This document shows positions 32,975 through 44,574 of a stretch of DNA of 64,000 bases, in pieces (positions within the stretch are counted from its first letter, which is position 1; the number at the start of each line of letters is the position of its first letter). The notes beneath the pieces are model-generated. The model had not been told where the DNA came from and did no database searches. It was given only the letters and a program-made list of their open reading frames with translations. A program made the translations under genes and the position numbers. This DNA comes from Euptelea pleiosperma (lineage: Eukaryota > Streptophyta > Magnoliopsida > Ranunculales > Eupteleaceae), in assembly GCA_035048495.1 (NCBI GenBank), contig CM068540.1, positions 4,324,829-4,388,828 of the forward strand. The letters run 5' to 3'.

Positions 32975-35900
32975 AATAAAAGTGAAAGGGTCGGGGAGGT
33001 TTTCAGGATCAAGAATAATACTGATGACTATAGGACAGTGATTCGAGGAAGTTCTAAGATGGTGGCTAACTTTTGCGTCAGGGAATAGGTGTCTCCATTC
33101 AGTATTTGCAATTGCTTTGTCTAACATTTCCATGATATTTGCCAAACATGTTCTATTGTTTGTCCGAGTGTAAGGATTACCTACATATCCTAGGTCGGTG
33201 AAATCTGCTTGTTGTAGGAAATCTAGGTGGGTTGAGTTAAAACATTTTCTTTTTGATGCCCCCTCATTTTTCCCAATGTGCAGATATTTCATTGAAATCT
33301 CCAACCACCACCCAAGGTCCTGTTCTATGATGGTGCATGGTCCATAAATCCCTCCACGAAATTTTTCTGTGGGCAGTTCGAGGGTCTCCATAAATAAAAG
33401 AGAGAGTCCACGGACTGCCTATTGGCTCAAATAAAATATTAACATGGATACCCCAATTATTTTCTTCCAACAGTTCCAGTTTTATACCAATTTTCCACAA
33501 CACCGTTAGGCCTCCACTCCATCCATGTGCTTCTTGTATTATAAAATTTGTGAAGCCTAACTTTGAAGCTAGTTTTCCGATTTATATCTATTGGCTTTTG
33601 TTTTCAACAAAAAAATTATATCAGGGTTCAGAACCCTGATGTGGGTTTTTAAAGTTTAAACTGTCGAGGGGTTCCCACTCCCTCGACAATTCCAAATGAA
33701 TATCAACATGGACCATTGGGGGCGATATTGGGCAGCCACCCTCGCCCTTGGACTTATGGGAATTGTAACAGGTAAAATCAGGATTACCGTCTGATCTCCG
33801 ATCCTCTATCCACAAGCAATAATATCATACATCAAATAAATAATAAATATAATTAAATTAAAGCATAAATAGAAAACAAAGCACACGATACGTACGTGGT
33901 TCGTCGCCGGTCTCTTGCCGGCGACTACGTCCACGGGGAAGCCCTTCAATGGCTTAACTTTACTTAGGTAAATTCCGTGTACATATTACATCTCATTTTC
34001 TCTCTTACAGTAGCTTTTGCTAAATAGTCCTAGTCCGACTAAGATCCGAGGAGTCCGACTCCAAGATTAGCATCCAAATCTGAGTCTGAGTCCGACTCCA
34101 GCATCTGAGTCCGAGTCCAACATCTATTTCCGACTAAGATTCGAGGTCAGAGTCTGATCCGAGGTGGCTGAGAAGGGATCAGAGAATGGATCCGAGGTTG
34201 CCGAGAAATGATCCAAGGTGGCTGACTAGTCTCCAACCAGAACCCCATTTTCTCCCATTTTCTTCTACAATAAACTGTTCTTTTTATAGGCCCTCGATCG
34301 CCACGTGTCAATGTAAGATGATCTATGGGCTTATTGTAGATACATAAAAATAGTAATATTGATGTATCGTAAGCTGTACACCGCAAAATACTGAATCATT
34401 TCCCCTAGATCCTCTTACATTGACACGTGGCGGCGGAGGGCCTATGAAAAGAACAATTTATTGTAGAAGAAAAGGGGAGAAAATGGGGTTCTGGCTAGAG
34501 ACTAGTCGGCCACCTCGGATCACTTCTCGACCACCTCAGATCCCTTCTCGGCCATTTCGAATCGGACTCTGACCTCAAATCTTAGTCGAAAATAGATTTT
34601 GGAGTCGGACTCAGACTCGAACTCAGATGTTAATCTTGGAGTCGGACTCAAATGCTGAAGTCAGACTCCTTGGATCTTAGTCAGACAGTCGAACTAGTAC
34701 TATTCAGCAAAAGCTACTGCAAGAGAGAAAATGAGATGTAATATGTACACGGAATTTACCTAAGTTTAAGCCATTGAAGGGCTTCCTCGTGGATGTAGTT
34801 GTCGGCAAGAGACTGACGATGAACCACGTACGTATCGTGTGCTTTGTTTTCTATTTATGCTTTAATTTAATTATATTTATTATTTATTTGACGTATGATA
34901 TTATTGCTTGTGGAGGGAGGATCAGAGATCGGACAGCAATCCCAATTTTACCCCTTCCAGAACCAGATGAAAAACCAGACAACAGAATAATCTAACTGAT
35001 ACCAAGATTGTGAGTTTAGGCATACCTCAGTGTGGAGCGGTTTTGGTGGAACGTTTGCGTTGTTTTGCCCCATCCCTTCTGATCCAATGTTTTGGTATCG
35101 CTTGCGATTGAAGGTGACACTCATTGGATCATCAAGAGACGTTTCTAACTGTGCCTTGGAGCCCTTTTTTAAAAACCTGGTGGGGGTTCTTCTTCCTCTT
35201 GGAAATTTGGTAGGTTATCATCATTGAGAAGGGTTTCCATAACTTGACTCGCATTAGAGTCCTCCTGTGACTGATTCTGTGATGGAGAATCTATATGAAG
35301 TATTTTTGCCCTCGATTTTTGTTCCAATCGCCCCGGTATACCATTTTTTGTCCAGTAGACCCTTGGATGTAGAGGCAACTGTTTGAGAAGTTGAACATCT
35401 TTTAATGCATCACGCTTTCCCCTTGCCTGTTGAAGGATATGTGATGGAACTCCTGATAGCTCAAGTCTCATTCGTTCTTCTTCATCTAACTTTGATTCAG
35501 CTCGGGTCCATATGCCAAATAGTTTTGTCTCCGGGTCAGCCCAGTATTCATTGTTTGCCCCCAGAGTTTGTTCTCCTTCTAGCTCAAAACATTTATTTTC
35601 ATTGTGTCCTATTCTCCCACATTTGTAGCAGAATTGAGGAAGTCAATCATATTTAAACTCGACCCATGTCCAGTAGCCCGGCATGGGACTCCAAGCCCTT
35701 GGAACTAATCCCTTTCTCAGGTTGACCATGACTATGAAGCAAAGAAACTTGTAGCGCCGATAGGTTGTGTCATCTTTGAAATCTACTTTTATCAGTACTC
35801 CTGCTTGACCTGCTAGATCTTTCGCTGTTTCTACACTGAATATCTTCGGCGGGACACCATGTGCCTGAATCCAAAAGGGATATGTCCAGAAAGTCAACTC

Positions 35901-36440
35901 TGAGCATGGGAGTGGAGTAGTTCTTTTTTTGAGGACTAGAAGATGAGTGTGGATGGTCCAATGGCCATCGTCTAGCACCCATGAGCGTTGTTCTTCATTA
36001 TTAAAAAGGAAAGCGAAATAATTTCCCCAATTCAACAAACGTATAACGTCGAGGTTGACCCCAAGAGGCAACCTGGTATGGACTTTGTTTGGATGGATCG
36101 TTTTGTCCGCTAGGACATTTCCCGTTACTGCAAATTTCCAGTCCGCCAATCCTTTTTCCAAAATCTCCTTTCTATAGGTCGAACTACTGGACCACTCCGG
36201 CAAGCAAAAACTCATTTTTTTTGTTTTAGTGTCGTGCTAAGCTCCTCCATTTATGAGTTGTGAGGCAGAGCTTCTGATGGTTCCATCTTGGGTGAGGATG
36301 GGGATGTAGGGTGTGATATGGAAAGAGAGGGATTGGTTTGACAGAAAGGTGGTTTGGGTTTGGATGAGGTAGGTTTGCCCTGTTTCTGGTTTATTGGGGA
36401 GCCGGGTAAAGTCACATCAGGTGGTTTTCGATGCAAATGG
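32975..36440 (-). pseudogene. L1-type LINE, ORF1 and endonuclease half (5' part)
   Basis: On the minus strand from the right: ORF1 protein (36215-35643) with a DUF4283-type domain (LNWGNYFAFLFNNEEQRSWV, TYPFWIQAHGVPPK); an in-frame stop; a CCHC knuckle PQFCYKCGRIGHNENKCFEL near 35580-35635; and the ORF1 tail (35471-35169). ORF2 endonuclease follows at 33815-32975: GPWVVVGDFNEI (catalytic N-E region) and SSNHCPIVIS, where the usual catalytic SDH reads SNH. The endonuclease frame stops being LINE-like exactly at the CACTA end (FTFIP). It continues on the far side of the CACTA as MWTLQPEC at 21779. It is interrupted by the inverted LTR-like pair at 33766-34963. Confidence 0.88.
33766..34963. mobile_element. 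Inverted pair of LTR-like arms (palindrome, ~1.2 kb) inside the LINE
   Basis: The arms, about 33766-34300 and 34410-34963, are reverse complements with moderate divergence. The outer tips read GGTAAAATCAGGATTACCGT and GCAATCCCAATTTTACC. Each arm contains TACGTACGTGGTTC, the palindromic or GCCGGC-rich piece beside ACGTCCACG(A)GG, GTGTACATATTACATCTCA, ACACGTG-type boxes, and clustered GAGTCCGACTC words. The ACGTGGTTCG..TACGTCCACGGGG block is characteristic of Copia LTR ends. The loop (about 34310-34405) has no coding capacity. Best read as two LTRs in opposite orientation or a foldback derivative. Confidence 0.7.
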
Positions 36441-37295
36441 ATTGGCCTTCGTCTAGTACATTGAGGCCATCAAGCAGCAGGCTGAAAAGTTGGTAGACGA
36501 TAGGAGACAGGGAGGGGGTAAGTGACAAAGCTGAAACTGAAAAAGGCGAATCTTGGATAGATTTAGGAAAAAGGCGGATCTTGGATAGATTTAGATGTGT
36601 TAAAATTGGAAATCTAGATCTTTCATTTCACTGTAAATTCTAGGTTCACATTTCATAGCAAAGGGTTACAAATTTCAGAATTGGCCATTTTTCTGTGAAT
36701 GTGATCTCCATGGATCATCCTAACCAAAAATCATCCCTTAACTAATCTCAATGTGAGCTCTACAAGGTTGTGTCACAATAATGAATAACCTAACCCCATA
36801 CATATATATAACACGTCAAAAAAAAAATGACAAGCCATTGGACATGCCTTTGTGGGGCCGATGTGGAGAAGAGTTAAGGGCTGACTTTTGTTGAGGACAC
36901 CTTACTAAGGAGGCGTTTGGCAATACTAAATAAGTAACTTATTTACTTTTATAAGCTAAAAAGTTGGTTTGGATGAGTTTTATATTTTAACTTTTGAGAA
37001 AACTAACTTAAAACTGAAGCTAAAATTTTTAACTTTTTAACTTCTAAGAGAAATTACTTCTCAAAAAATTAGAAGGCCTCCCGACGCTTGTAATTTCTGA
37101 CTTTTTCGAAGGTAAAAAATCAACTAGTAACTTCTACTACAAATAGAAGTGCTTATATTTCTCGTTCCCAAACGACCCTAAAAGTCAGCCCATTTTGAAT
37201 CTTTTAACCCTCTAAAATATTGCGGTTATTAAAAAAGTTATTTGTGAAATGAATTGTCCAACTTTTTTGACTTGTAATCCGCTTTTCAATGGGCC
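36441..37295. other. Intergenic with a hAT-type MITE (36908-37179)
   Basis: 36908-37179 is bounded by AGGAGGCGTTTGGCAA and TTCCCAAACGACCCT, the CGTTTGG / CCAAACG ends common to plant hAT-like MITEs, with an interior of inverted AACTT / AAGTT words. No clean target duplication is seen. 36690-36900 holds fragments of foldback family B (GTGATCTCCATGGATCATCC, CAAAAATCATCCC). No gene. Confidence 0.5.
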
Positions 37296-38130
37296 ACAAA
37301 TGTTTAAAGTGGCAGATTTTTGGCGAGAATGATCTCCTTGAATTTTCACCTAAAGTCAATTCTTGACCCTAAGGTTTAAAAGGGGTCGTTAACGGTATAA
37401 CGGACTAGGAGTTTTACCATTTTTTCCATTATAACGAATGGTAATGCTCAGGGGCAAAAAATGGAAATAATGGTGCTGGAATTAAATTATGAAATTATGA
37501 AATTTGATATTTGATATTTGATATTTGAAATTCAAAATTTCATAAACGGCAAATAATAGAAAAGAACAGAAAATAACGGCCTTTTCACAAAAATTTTGGC
37601 ATTTTAACAGTACCTAACGTAACGGGGTTTTTTTAAACCATGTTTGACTCATTTCGGTGTGGTCCCCACCTAGGTGTGTCAAATAGTGTGTCATTTTTTA
37701 TTTGGTGTGATGATCCCACCAAGTGTCCATTAAGTAATACCAAGGTGCCCCGTATGTTTGTCCTTGGAAAAGAAAATTTTACTTTCCCTAGGTTAAAAAT
37801 GTAGAGCTAGATAGAGATGTAGCTCATATCTATTACTACTTTAAAGTCAAAACAGGGTTGGGGCATGCCCTTCACACGACCCTCACCTACATGACATTAC
37901 TGATGGAGGTCCAGTGGCACACTTTTAGAGACTACTTACCATCTGGATGTTTGGCCCATCCCTAGGTAGATCTACATACCAAAAATAGCCTGATTAGTGT
38001 TTTCTAACCTTTGGATCAGAGTACCCCAAATAATGCTCGAAATCTACGGTTAAAAATAAACCATGAAAAATACTCTAATCCAACAAATAGAAATTACTAA
38101 TCAATTTGAATTTTGGTATGTAAGTCCTTC
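37296..38130. repeat. Dispersed repeat, copy 2, interrupted by a MITE
   Basis: Collinear with 11104-11700 (ATGTTTAAAGTGGCAGATTT at the left, TAGAGCTAGATAGAGATGTA in the middle, foldback tail at the right). Interrupted at 37370-37642 by the hAT-like MITE. Confidence 0.75.
37370..37642. mobile_element. hAT-like MITE, third copy of the CAAGGTTTAAAA family
   Basis: Starts TAAGGTTTAAAAGGGG and ends TTTTTTTAAACCATG. The flanks CTTGACCC and TTTGACTC agree at 6 of 8 bases. The empty site is seen in the sister repeat at about 11176 (CTTGATTC). The interior is rich in AACGG / CCATT words. Confidence 0.75.
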
Positions 38131-38307
38131 TGGGTTGAATTATGGTGTTTGAAGTCTCCTCCCGAAATGCCACGGTCAAATACCCTTTTGGGCCCACTTA
38201 CCCATGGTGTTTGGTGCACCCCTTGCTGGACCCACACACTGAAAATCAACTTGTAAGACGAGGGTGTGTTTTCGTCATTACAAAGAAAAGAGACAGGTGG
38301 GATTTAA

Positions 38308-38671
38308 GACTTGCCTGACCACCCGTGGTCAGGTAGCTACCTGATCATCCACAATATAAGCCACGTGGAAATTTATTAGATGACACTGACTTTATAGATG
38401 TTTGGCCAATCCCTAGTTGGACCTACAACCCAAAATCAACCTAAACAGTGATTTCTAAGCGTTAGTTGAAGTCATTTTCGTTGGTTGATTTTAACCGTAG
38501 GAATTTGAGCATTATTTACCATTATTTCAGTATAAAGATCCAACGGTTTGAAATCACTAATCAGGCTAATTTTTGGTTTGTAGGTCCACTTACAGATTGG
38601 CAAACATCTATACGGTTAGTGTTCTCTAATAAATTGCCACGTGGCTTATATTGTGGGTGGTCAGGCAAGTC
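38308..38671. mobile_element. Foldback MITE, family A, complete
   Basis: Terminal inverted repeats GACTTGCCTGACCACCC and GGGTGGTCAGGCAAGTC match over 17 bp. The arms then pair through CCACGTGG, TTTGGCCAATCCCTAG and ACCTACAA to a centre near 38510. The left arm contains a short internal duplication (GTGGTCAGGTAGCTACCTGA). Confidence 0.85.
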
Positions 38672-38689
38672 TTGCTCTTCTATTTTAGC

Positions 38690-38811
38690 AAGATTTTTTT
38701 AGAATCCGTAAACTTTTCAGAGATTTCTTCATCTTAAAGACTCTTCTAAGGCATTGAAGACTCTTGCTTTTGATCTCACAAGAGCGACAACTACTTCCAT
38801 TAAAGCTGAGG

Positions 38812-38851
<40 letters not shown>

Positions 38852-39462
38852 GATCTATTCTATGAAACTGTTTGAAACAATGGGTTTTCAATTGTTTTTG
38901 AGAATGGGTTTTTGAGAAGCCCATTTGAGGAAACAATGGGTTCTTAAGCTAAGAAACCGTTTGAAACAATGGGTTTTCGATTGTTTTTTGAGAAAACAAT
39001 GCGTTTTCTCAAGTGGGTTTAAAATGGGTTTTGGTGTGGGGGGTTTGATGGAGGTGAAGCCTCTCATGAGGTGATGGGTGAAGCCTTAATTTTGATCTTT
39101 CTCAAACATCCGTTTGAAACAATGTGTTTTCTCAAGTGGGTTTAAAATGGGTTTTGGTGTGGTGGGGTTTAATGGAGGTGAAGCCTCCTCATGAGGTGAT
39201 AGGTGAAGCCTGATCAAGTTTGATGGACGACACCTATTATCAATCAAGTTGGTTTAAAATGGGTTTTCGACCCGACAGACGACCCTGTTCTTATTTTTAG
39301 AAATTGGCTTGTTTTAATTGAAGATAGAATGTTTTTCACAATCTAAAGATATGTTCGATTAACCACGACTGCTACTATAATGTTTTTCATGATCAATGGT
39401 TTTGATTTTCTTTTTGTTTTTATGATTTGATTGTTGGTTTTGTTGCATTGTTAGAACACAAG
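38690..39462 (+). other. Probable 5' UTR and 5' UTR intron of the MADS-box gene
   Basis: A donor-like GAG|GTAAAT at 38809-38814, directly followed by a (CT)n tract, and an acceptor-like TTGTTAG ending 39452, ten bases before the ATG, suggest a leader intron of about 640 nt. The interval also holds a diverged direct repeat (TTTTCTCAAGTGGGTTTAAA near 39003 and 39128, each followed by TGGAGGTGAAGCCTC). Inferred from splice signals only. Confidence 0.4.
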
Positions 39463-40406
39463 ATGGGCCGTGCAAAACTCAATATGGAGCCCATACCCAA
39501 ACAGAAAACTCGGAATGCGGCATTTTTAAAGAGAAGGGAAGGGTTGAAAAAGAAGATTTATGAATTCTCAACCCTTTACGGAGTTAATGCATGCATGATC
39601 ATGTATGCATCGAAACAAGACGACCGTCTGCTTGAGCCAGAGATATGGCCAGAGAACAAAAAAATGAAGTCCATCAGATCATCAATCGATACCAACATAT
39701 AGGGAAGGACGAACGGATGAAGCGAAACCTTGATCTTTCTGACATCTTTGAGGATCGGAAGAAGATCAAAGATGAACCCACTAAAGTACGCCGGAACAAC
39801 AATGAGACCGAGCACCTCATGCGGGACGATTGGATCGATGATTTCACGATGAAGCAACTACAACAACTTATAGGCACGTTCGACTCAAAACTTGAAATGG
39901 TGAAGACGAAAATTGAATTGATGAAGGGGAAACAAAACTCCCTTGAAGGAGTAGCAGGGATGATCGAGTACTCCCACCCAGCACCGAGCACATATCATGG
40001 GAATATGTGGAAAGATGTTATGCAAACACAGTCTCTTGCTTCTGTAGTGAAACCACTAGATCACCATATTACAGCCATTGATTACCCCTCCGAACCAGGC
40101 ATGATCTTTGATGGCAGGCACACGGTGACTACGATGATGTCGATGAACGACTTTAGTTGTGACAATTTCCATGGTGGGTCCATCGAGAACCTTTCGTATT
40201 CTTCATTTAAGGGTCCATTTATGTATGATTCAGGGTTGAGGACATTGGATGAAGAGATGGAATTCATCAATCCAGGACCATATGCGAACTATTTATCGTC
40301 GGAGATGCATCCAATGGCACCTTATCAGCCGTGTCTGATGCCCAGGGCTTCATCACAAATGCATCATCACCCATTCAATCAGTTATTCGATGTTCAAGAT
40401 TTATAG
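39463..40406 (+). pseudogene. Type I (M-gamma) MADS-box gene, AGL80-like, with homopolymer frameshift
   Basis: The MADS domain MGRAKLNMEPI..KTRNAAFLKRREGLKKKIYE plus FSTLYGVNACMIMYA starts at 39463; M-gamma proteins such as AGL80 act as nuclear transcription factors in the central cell and endosperm. The frame holds through PEIWPEN (39652-39657) and then shifts in the run of seven A's at 39658-39664. A second frame resumes with NEVHQIINRYQHIGKDERMK and stays open to the TAG at 40404-40406, including a coiled-coil-like MKQLQQLIGTFDSKLEMVKT. A net change of one base (-1) or two (+2) in the A run would join them into about 314 residues. Either this is a recent pseudogene or an assembly error in a homopolymer. 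It has no coding intron, normal for type I genes. Confidence 0.85.
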
Positions 40407-41699
40407 TGTATGGTGTATAGTTCTGAATTTTTTTGGATTCATGGTAGCTATCAAAAACCATATTGTTTTAAGGTTTATTTGTGATTTTGAGGTTAATGTG
40501 CAGTAAAATACATTTCATGCCAATACAATAATTTCTTCTTTGAGATAGTCATGTTTTGCCTAGAACTCCTTGAGATTACCCATCATCTTAGTGGGCTTTT
40601 GAATGGGAGTTGAATGGGGGACATTTTCTCAGATTGGGCTTTTATGCCACTATTGGGCCTGAATGGGAGGTAGGATGGGGGATTTCTTGAACCATGTTTT
40701 TTCTTATTTCAAATTCTTTACTTGTGTTCATGTTTCGTCCACACATGTGGGTGGGACCCATAGCAGTTGGAATATTCCATTTTCAAAATAATTCAGTCCC
40801 TTTTGGTTGGATATAGGGCTCCCTTGATAACAATAATAATAAAAGTATTGTTCTTACATAATGCAGCCTTATCATATAGGAAAAATGTCGTTATGAAATC
40901 TCGGGATCGGTGGCCGCCTATCCCAATTTGGATTGCCCCGATCGGAACGATCGTAACGAGAAAACCCCAATATTGTCTAGACCAGCCGAGACGTCATAGT
41001 TCGAAGACCAAGGAAATACGCGCAGCACGTCTCAGTGCACACATTGTTTCCCAAGGTGCTGGCACCTTGATATGCGGCACAGATTCCCTTGGCCGTCGAG
41101 TGAACGATGCATCTCCAGCATGCAATATAAAACTATATATTAAAAGAAAATTAGGTCATGTATAGTAGGAATTTGCTATTGTTATTAACGTATGAGTAGG
41201 CAATTAGCTGTTGGACGTATTCAAAAATATTGCAAATTATTTATAGCTTTTGTGACAGCATTGTTTCTATTTTAATCAATAAAAGCAAAAATATATCCAA
41301 ATTAATAAATAAATCAAATGATATATTTAATAAATATATAATAGTATTTTTTATAAATAAATATTTTAAAATAAATAAATGAATATTTTTAATAAATATA
41401 TAATAGGAATTTTCTTATAAATCAATATATTTTAAAATAAATAAATGAACATTATATAAATTCATTTTTTTCATTGGGGACAAATAGGATAATCCCTTTA
41501 CAGTTTGATGTCCTCACAAATGCCAGCTTAGGGCCCACTGACCTTTTGGATGTTTGGTTCACTTCTTGATGGATCTACATATCAAAACTTAGTTTAATCC
41601 ATGTTTTCTAGCCGTTGGATTTAACATTTTAATTAAGTTATTTTTAGCCGTTGGATTCGAGCAATGTTTTAAAGATCTTAATATATAACTGTTAGAAAT
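40407..41699. other. Intergenic; AT-rich tract, no gene
   Basis: 40407-40740 is probably MADS 3' flank. 40890-41130 contains GATCGG-type words (TCTCGGGATCGGTGGCC, CCCCGATCGGAACGATCG) related to the cluster at 45331-46265. 41270-41480 is AT-rich with repeated AATAAATAAAT / ATTTAATAAATATATAATA. The short frame at 40767-41165 resembles nothing. Confidence 0.5.
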
Positions 41700-41995
41700 A
41701 TGGTTTAAAAAAACCCGTTCTATTGATTCAGACCTCCCCCGTTACGTTATGTACTGCTTTAACGCTCAGAAAATAATGGCCGTTATTTTCCGTTATAAAT
41801 AAAATAACGACTGTTATTTTCTGAAAAAAATTTGTTAAAATAATGCCCGTCACTTCTGTTATTGAAAATTTGAAATTCAAAATTTGAATTTTGGAGCCGT
41901 TTAGAAATCGTCGATCAAGCTAATATTTAGTACGAAGGTCCACCAAGAGGTGGGCCAAACATCCATAAGGTCGGTGGACCCTATAGTGAGTTCCA
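41520..41995. repeat. Foldback family C split by a hAT-like MITE fragment
   Basis: Arm words GGGCCCACTGACC..GGATGTTTGG at the left pair with CCAAACATCC..GGTCGGTGGACCC at the right. The centre is interrupted at about 41699-41903 by a reverse-oriented, one-ended copy of the CAAGGTTTAAAA family (TATGGTTTAAAAAAACCCG at its left; GAAATTCAAAATTTGAA at its right). Confidence 0.65.
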
Positions 41996-42098
41996 CGTGG
42001 TATTTTTGGGAGGGGCTGGCACGTTCACAAGTAAGGTGCTTCAAGTTTGGCACATTGATGAGTAGGTGGGTCATGCATATCTACATCGGTTTTTTTGG

Positions 42099-42420
42099 GG
42101 GTATTTTAGTAACACCCCCTCAAATATCGGAAGTAATTTGTAATACCCCCTTATACTTCCAAACTTTAAGATTACTCACCTTGACCTAGTTTAACAGTGG
42201 TTGACTTCAGTTAAAATGATCTTGAATCACACGTCGTTAGCATTGTACTTGCAATATTACGGTCCTTTCGTAAGTGCATTAACAGCTGCATGGTGCATGT
42301 CACATTTTAATGTTAGTCAAATGATAGTTAAACTAGGTCAAGGGGTAATCTAAAGTTTGAAAGTATAAGGAGGTATTACAAATTATTTTCAAATTTTAAG
42401 GGGGTGTTACTAAAATACCC
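42099..42420. mobile_element. Mutator-like MITE, uninterrupted copy of the 12136 family
   Basis: Ends GGGTATTTTAGTAACACCCC and GGGTGTTACTAAAATACCC. The body matches 12136-12768 without the nested MITE (AGTTAAACTAGGTCAAGGGG is continuous). The flanks are T-rich (TTTTTT on both sides), so the exact target duplication is ambiguous. Confidence 0.8.
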
Positions 42421-42509
42421 TTTTTTACGGGCAAATTTAAGTAGTTAGGAAGGGCTATTCTAAGAATTTAATTTAAAACAGTGTTTTTAATATAGATTAA
42501 TGCGAGTTA

Positions 42510-42631
42510 GGCTGCGTTTGTGTTTTTACAAATGTGCGCGCATTCGCGTTGTTGTGCGCACTTCGAATTCGCGTATTCAAAGTGCGTACGTCCAAAAACA
42601 CGCGTGAAAAAAAAACAAAACAAACGCAGCC
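42510..42631. mobile_element. Tourist-like (PIF/Harbinger) MITE, 122 bp, TSD TTA
   Basis: Ends GGCTGCGTTTGTGTTTTT and AAAACAAACGCAGCC. The flanks TTA at 42507-42509 and 42632-42634 are the 3-bp duplication typical of PIF/Harbinger. The interior is GCGC-rich and self-complementary. Confidence 0.75.
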
Positions 42632-42639
42632 TTAGTCTC

Positions 42640-43690
42640 TTGTTACGTGGCACGTTTTGGGTTGTACGTATCAACAAAAAATTTCTTAAAGAAATGGGTT
42701 CGGTAAAAATAGAGCGAGAATGTCAGGGCGATATGTAGAGACATTGATAGGTCGTTACTGCGAGAAGAGCGGTACTAGGTTTCGATTTGCTTAATCTAGT
42801 ATTAGGTTTTTTTCTTAATTTCTTTCGTAATCAACTTCACCTACCAAACTTAAGAAACAAGAAGAAAAAGAGATGCTCAAATGACACCAATTTCTGATTT
42901 TGTACTATTTATTGGTTTCAGTACACTCTTTGTTCCCTGGCACTCAGAATATAATTGTTAACCCCTCCTAATTGATGTCGATCGGGCTCGCCATGTCATC
43001 GTCACGCAATATATGTATGTACCAATCGAGTCGATCTGTCGTGACAAACCGCGAGACAAGTCCACATCATTGGTTGCCACGTGGCTATGATAAAATGGAT
43101 GAGCATGGATTTGTTAGTATGTGGGTATAGGGAAGGTGTGTGGTGCAAGTGCAGGCCCACTTCCTTTTATAATGCTTTTGTGATGTGCATTATGGGGGCC
43201 TATACAGCACTCATGTCTCTTCTTTCTTGCTTGGAACTTGGGAAAAATAGAATAATTCATGGTCCCAAGCTTTAGAATGGGTGCCAAAGTGGAAGCTGAA
43301 CTGTACATCTCTCTCTCTCTCTTACATTATATCCTAAGTGGTTAAAATGCTTGCTAGAAGATGATGGTAGTAGAAACAAAATTGGAAAAAATGAGAAGTG
43401 TGTGAAAGGATCACCAAGTGAGAAAGAAAAAAAAAATTGATGTTGACACCTAACATCAAATTTGGTGTTGGTCGCATTCAAGAGTAGCCACATGTATTTA
43501 TGTCTGGGCCCACTAGTATGCCCTCTTTCAAATCATGTTAACCTTGAAAGATGGCAAAGACCCACATTCTCATGTACAGATGTTGATCCGTAATGCTGCG
43601 AGACCGCAGTTTGATCTCTCAAAGTCCCCTTACTATGGAGGCGGATTGATGTGTCAAAGTTGTGTCAACACTAGATCCATTGTAGCTACT
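42640..43690. other. Intergenic, no gene recognised
   Basis: Unremarkable sequence with a (CT)n tract at 43310-43322 and short frames under 70 codons without family resemblance. Confidence 0.4.
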
Positions 43691-43696
43691 TGTACT

Positions 43697-44574
43697 CAGG
43701 GCCTGCTCTACCTTAAGGCAGTTAAGGCGGTTACCTAAGGCCCCTAATTAGAGAAGGCGCTATTTTATTTTAATTTATTTTAATAAATTTCAGAAAACGA
43801 CGCACTTGGTGTTTCGTTTTCTATGATTAAAACTACACCATGAAAAATATTCTAATCTAACAGATTTAAATTACTAATTAAGATGAATTTTGATATGTAC
43901 GTCTTTCCATGTAGTCGGTGTTCTCTAAGAATGTGCCATGTGGCTCATATTGATATAGCATACTGGACTTACATACTTATAACACCGTCACGTGTTTTAT
44001 GAATAGAAAAAAAAAAATTTCCTCTCCAAGCCCTATATCTTCACCTCTCCTCCATTCCCTCTTTCATCTCGGTTCTTAAAGGATCTCGCCTGTCTCTGCA
44101 CACTCTACAAATTAATTGTTAAAACCCTCATCTCTCTCAAGAATTTGTTCTCTCTACGGCTCAACACAATAAGCACAGCCAAGTCCAACATTTTTCTCTA
44201 ATGCTCCACGCTCTATCGCTCTTGCAACAGTGGCTCCACTGCTCCATGCACCATCTCTCGACTACTCCACACATGACCTCTCTCTCCCTATTTATTTGCG
44301 TGGGAGCCACAACCGAAATGCAATAGGTAAACCCTTTTAAATGGTATTTTTTTGGGGGTTTTATATTGAAATATATTTTAATAGATTTCAGGGTTTTGTT
44401 AATTAGTATTTTTGTATCTCAAAAAATGAAAAGAATCAATTTTAGATAAAAAAAAAATCTATTATATAGAATTAAAATTTTAATTAAATATTATTTATAA
44501 TAATATATAAAATACAAAGAAGACCCTATTTAGAGTTTTCGTTTTAGGCCTCTACTTGTATCGAGACAGCCCTG
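43697..44574. mobile_element. hAT non-autonomous element, 878 bp
   Basis: Begins CAGGGCCTGCTCTACC and ends GAGACAGCCCTG, a hAT-type CAGGG terminus. The flanks CTTGTACT (43689-43696) and CTTGTTAT (44575-44582) agree at 6 of 8 bases. The inner ends AAGGCCCCTA / TAGGCCTCTA also pair. The interior holds the phrase ATCTCGCCTGTCTCTGC, a pyrimidine-rich block and AT-rich runs but no transposase. It includes a family-A foldback scrap near 43840-43955. Confidence 0.7.

Noticed and set aside
19801..36440. Two independent LINE insertions
   Set aside because: Order, strand and the AAT duplication at the CACTA borders are better explained by one LINE split by one insertion.
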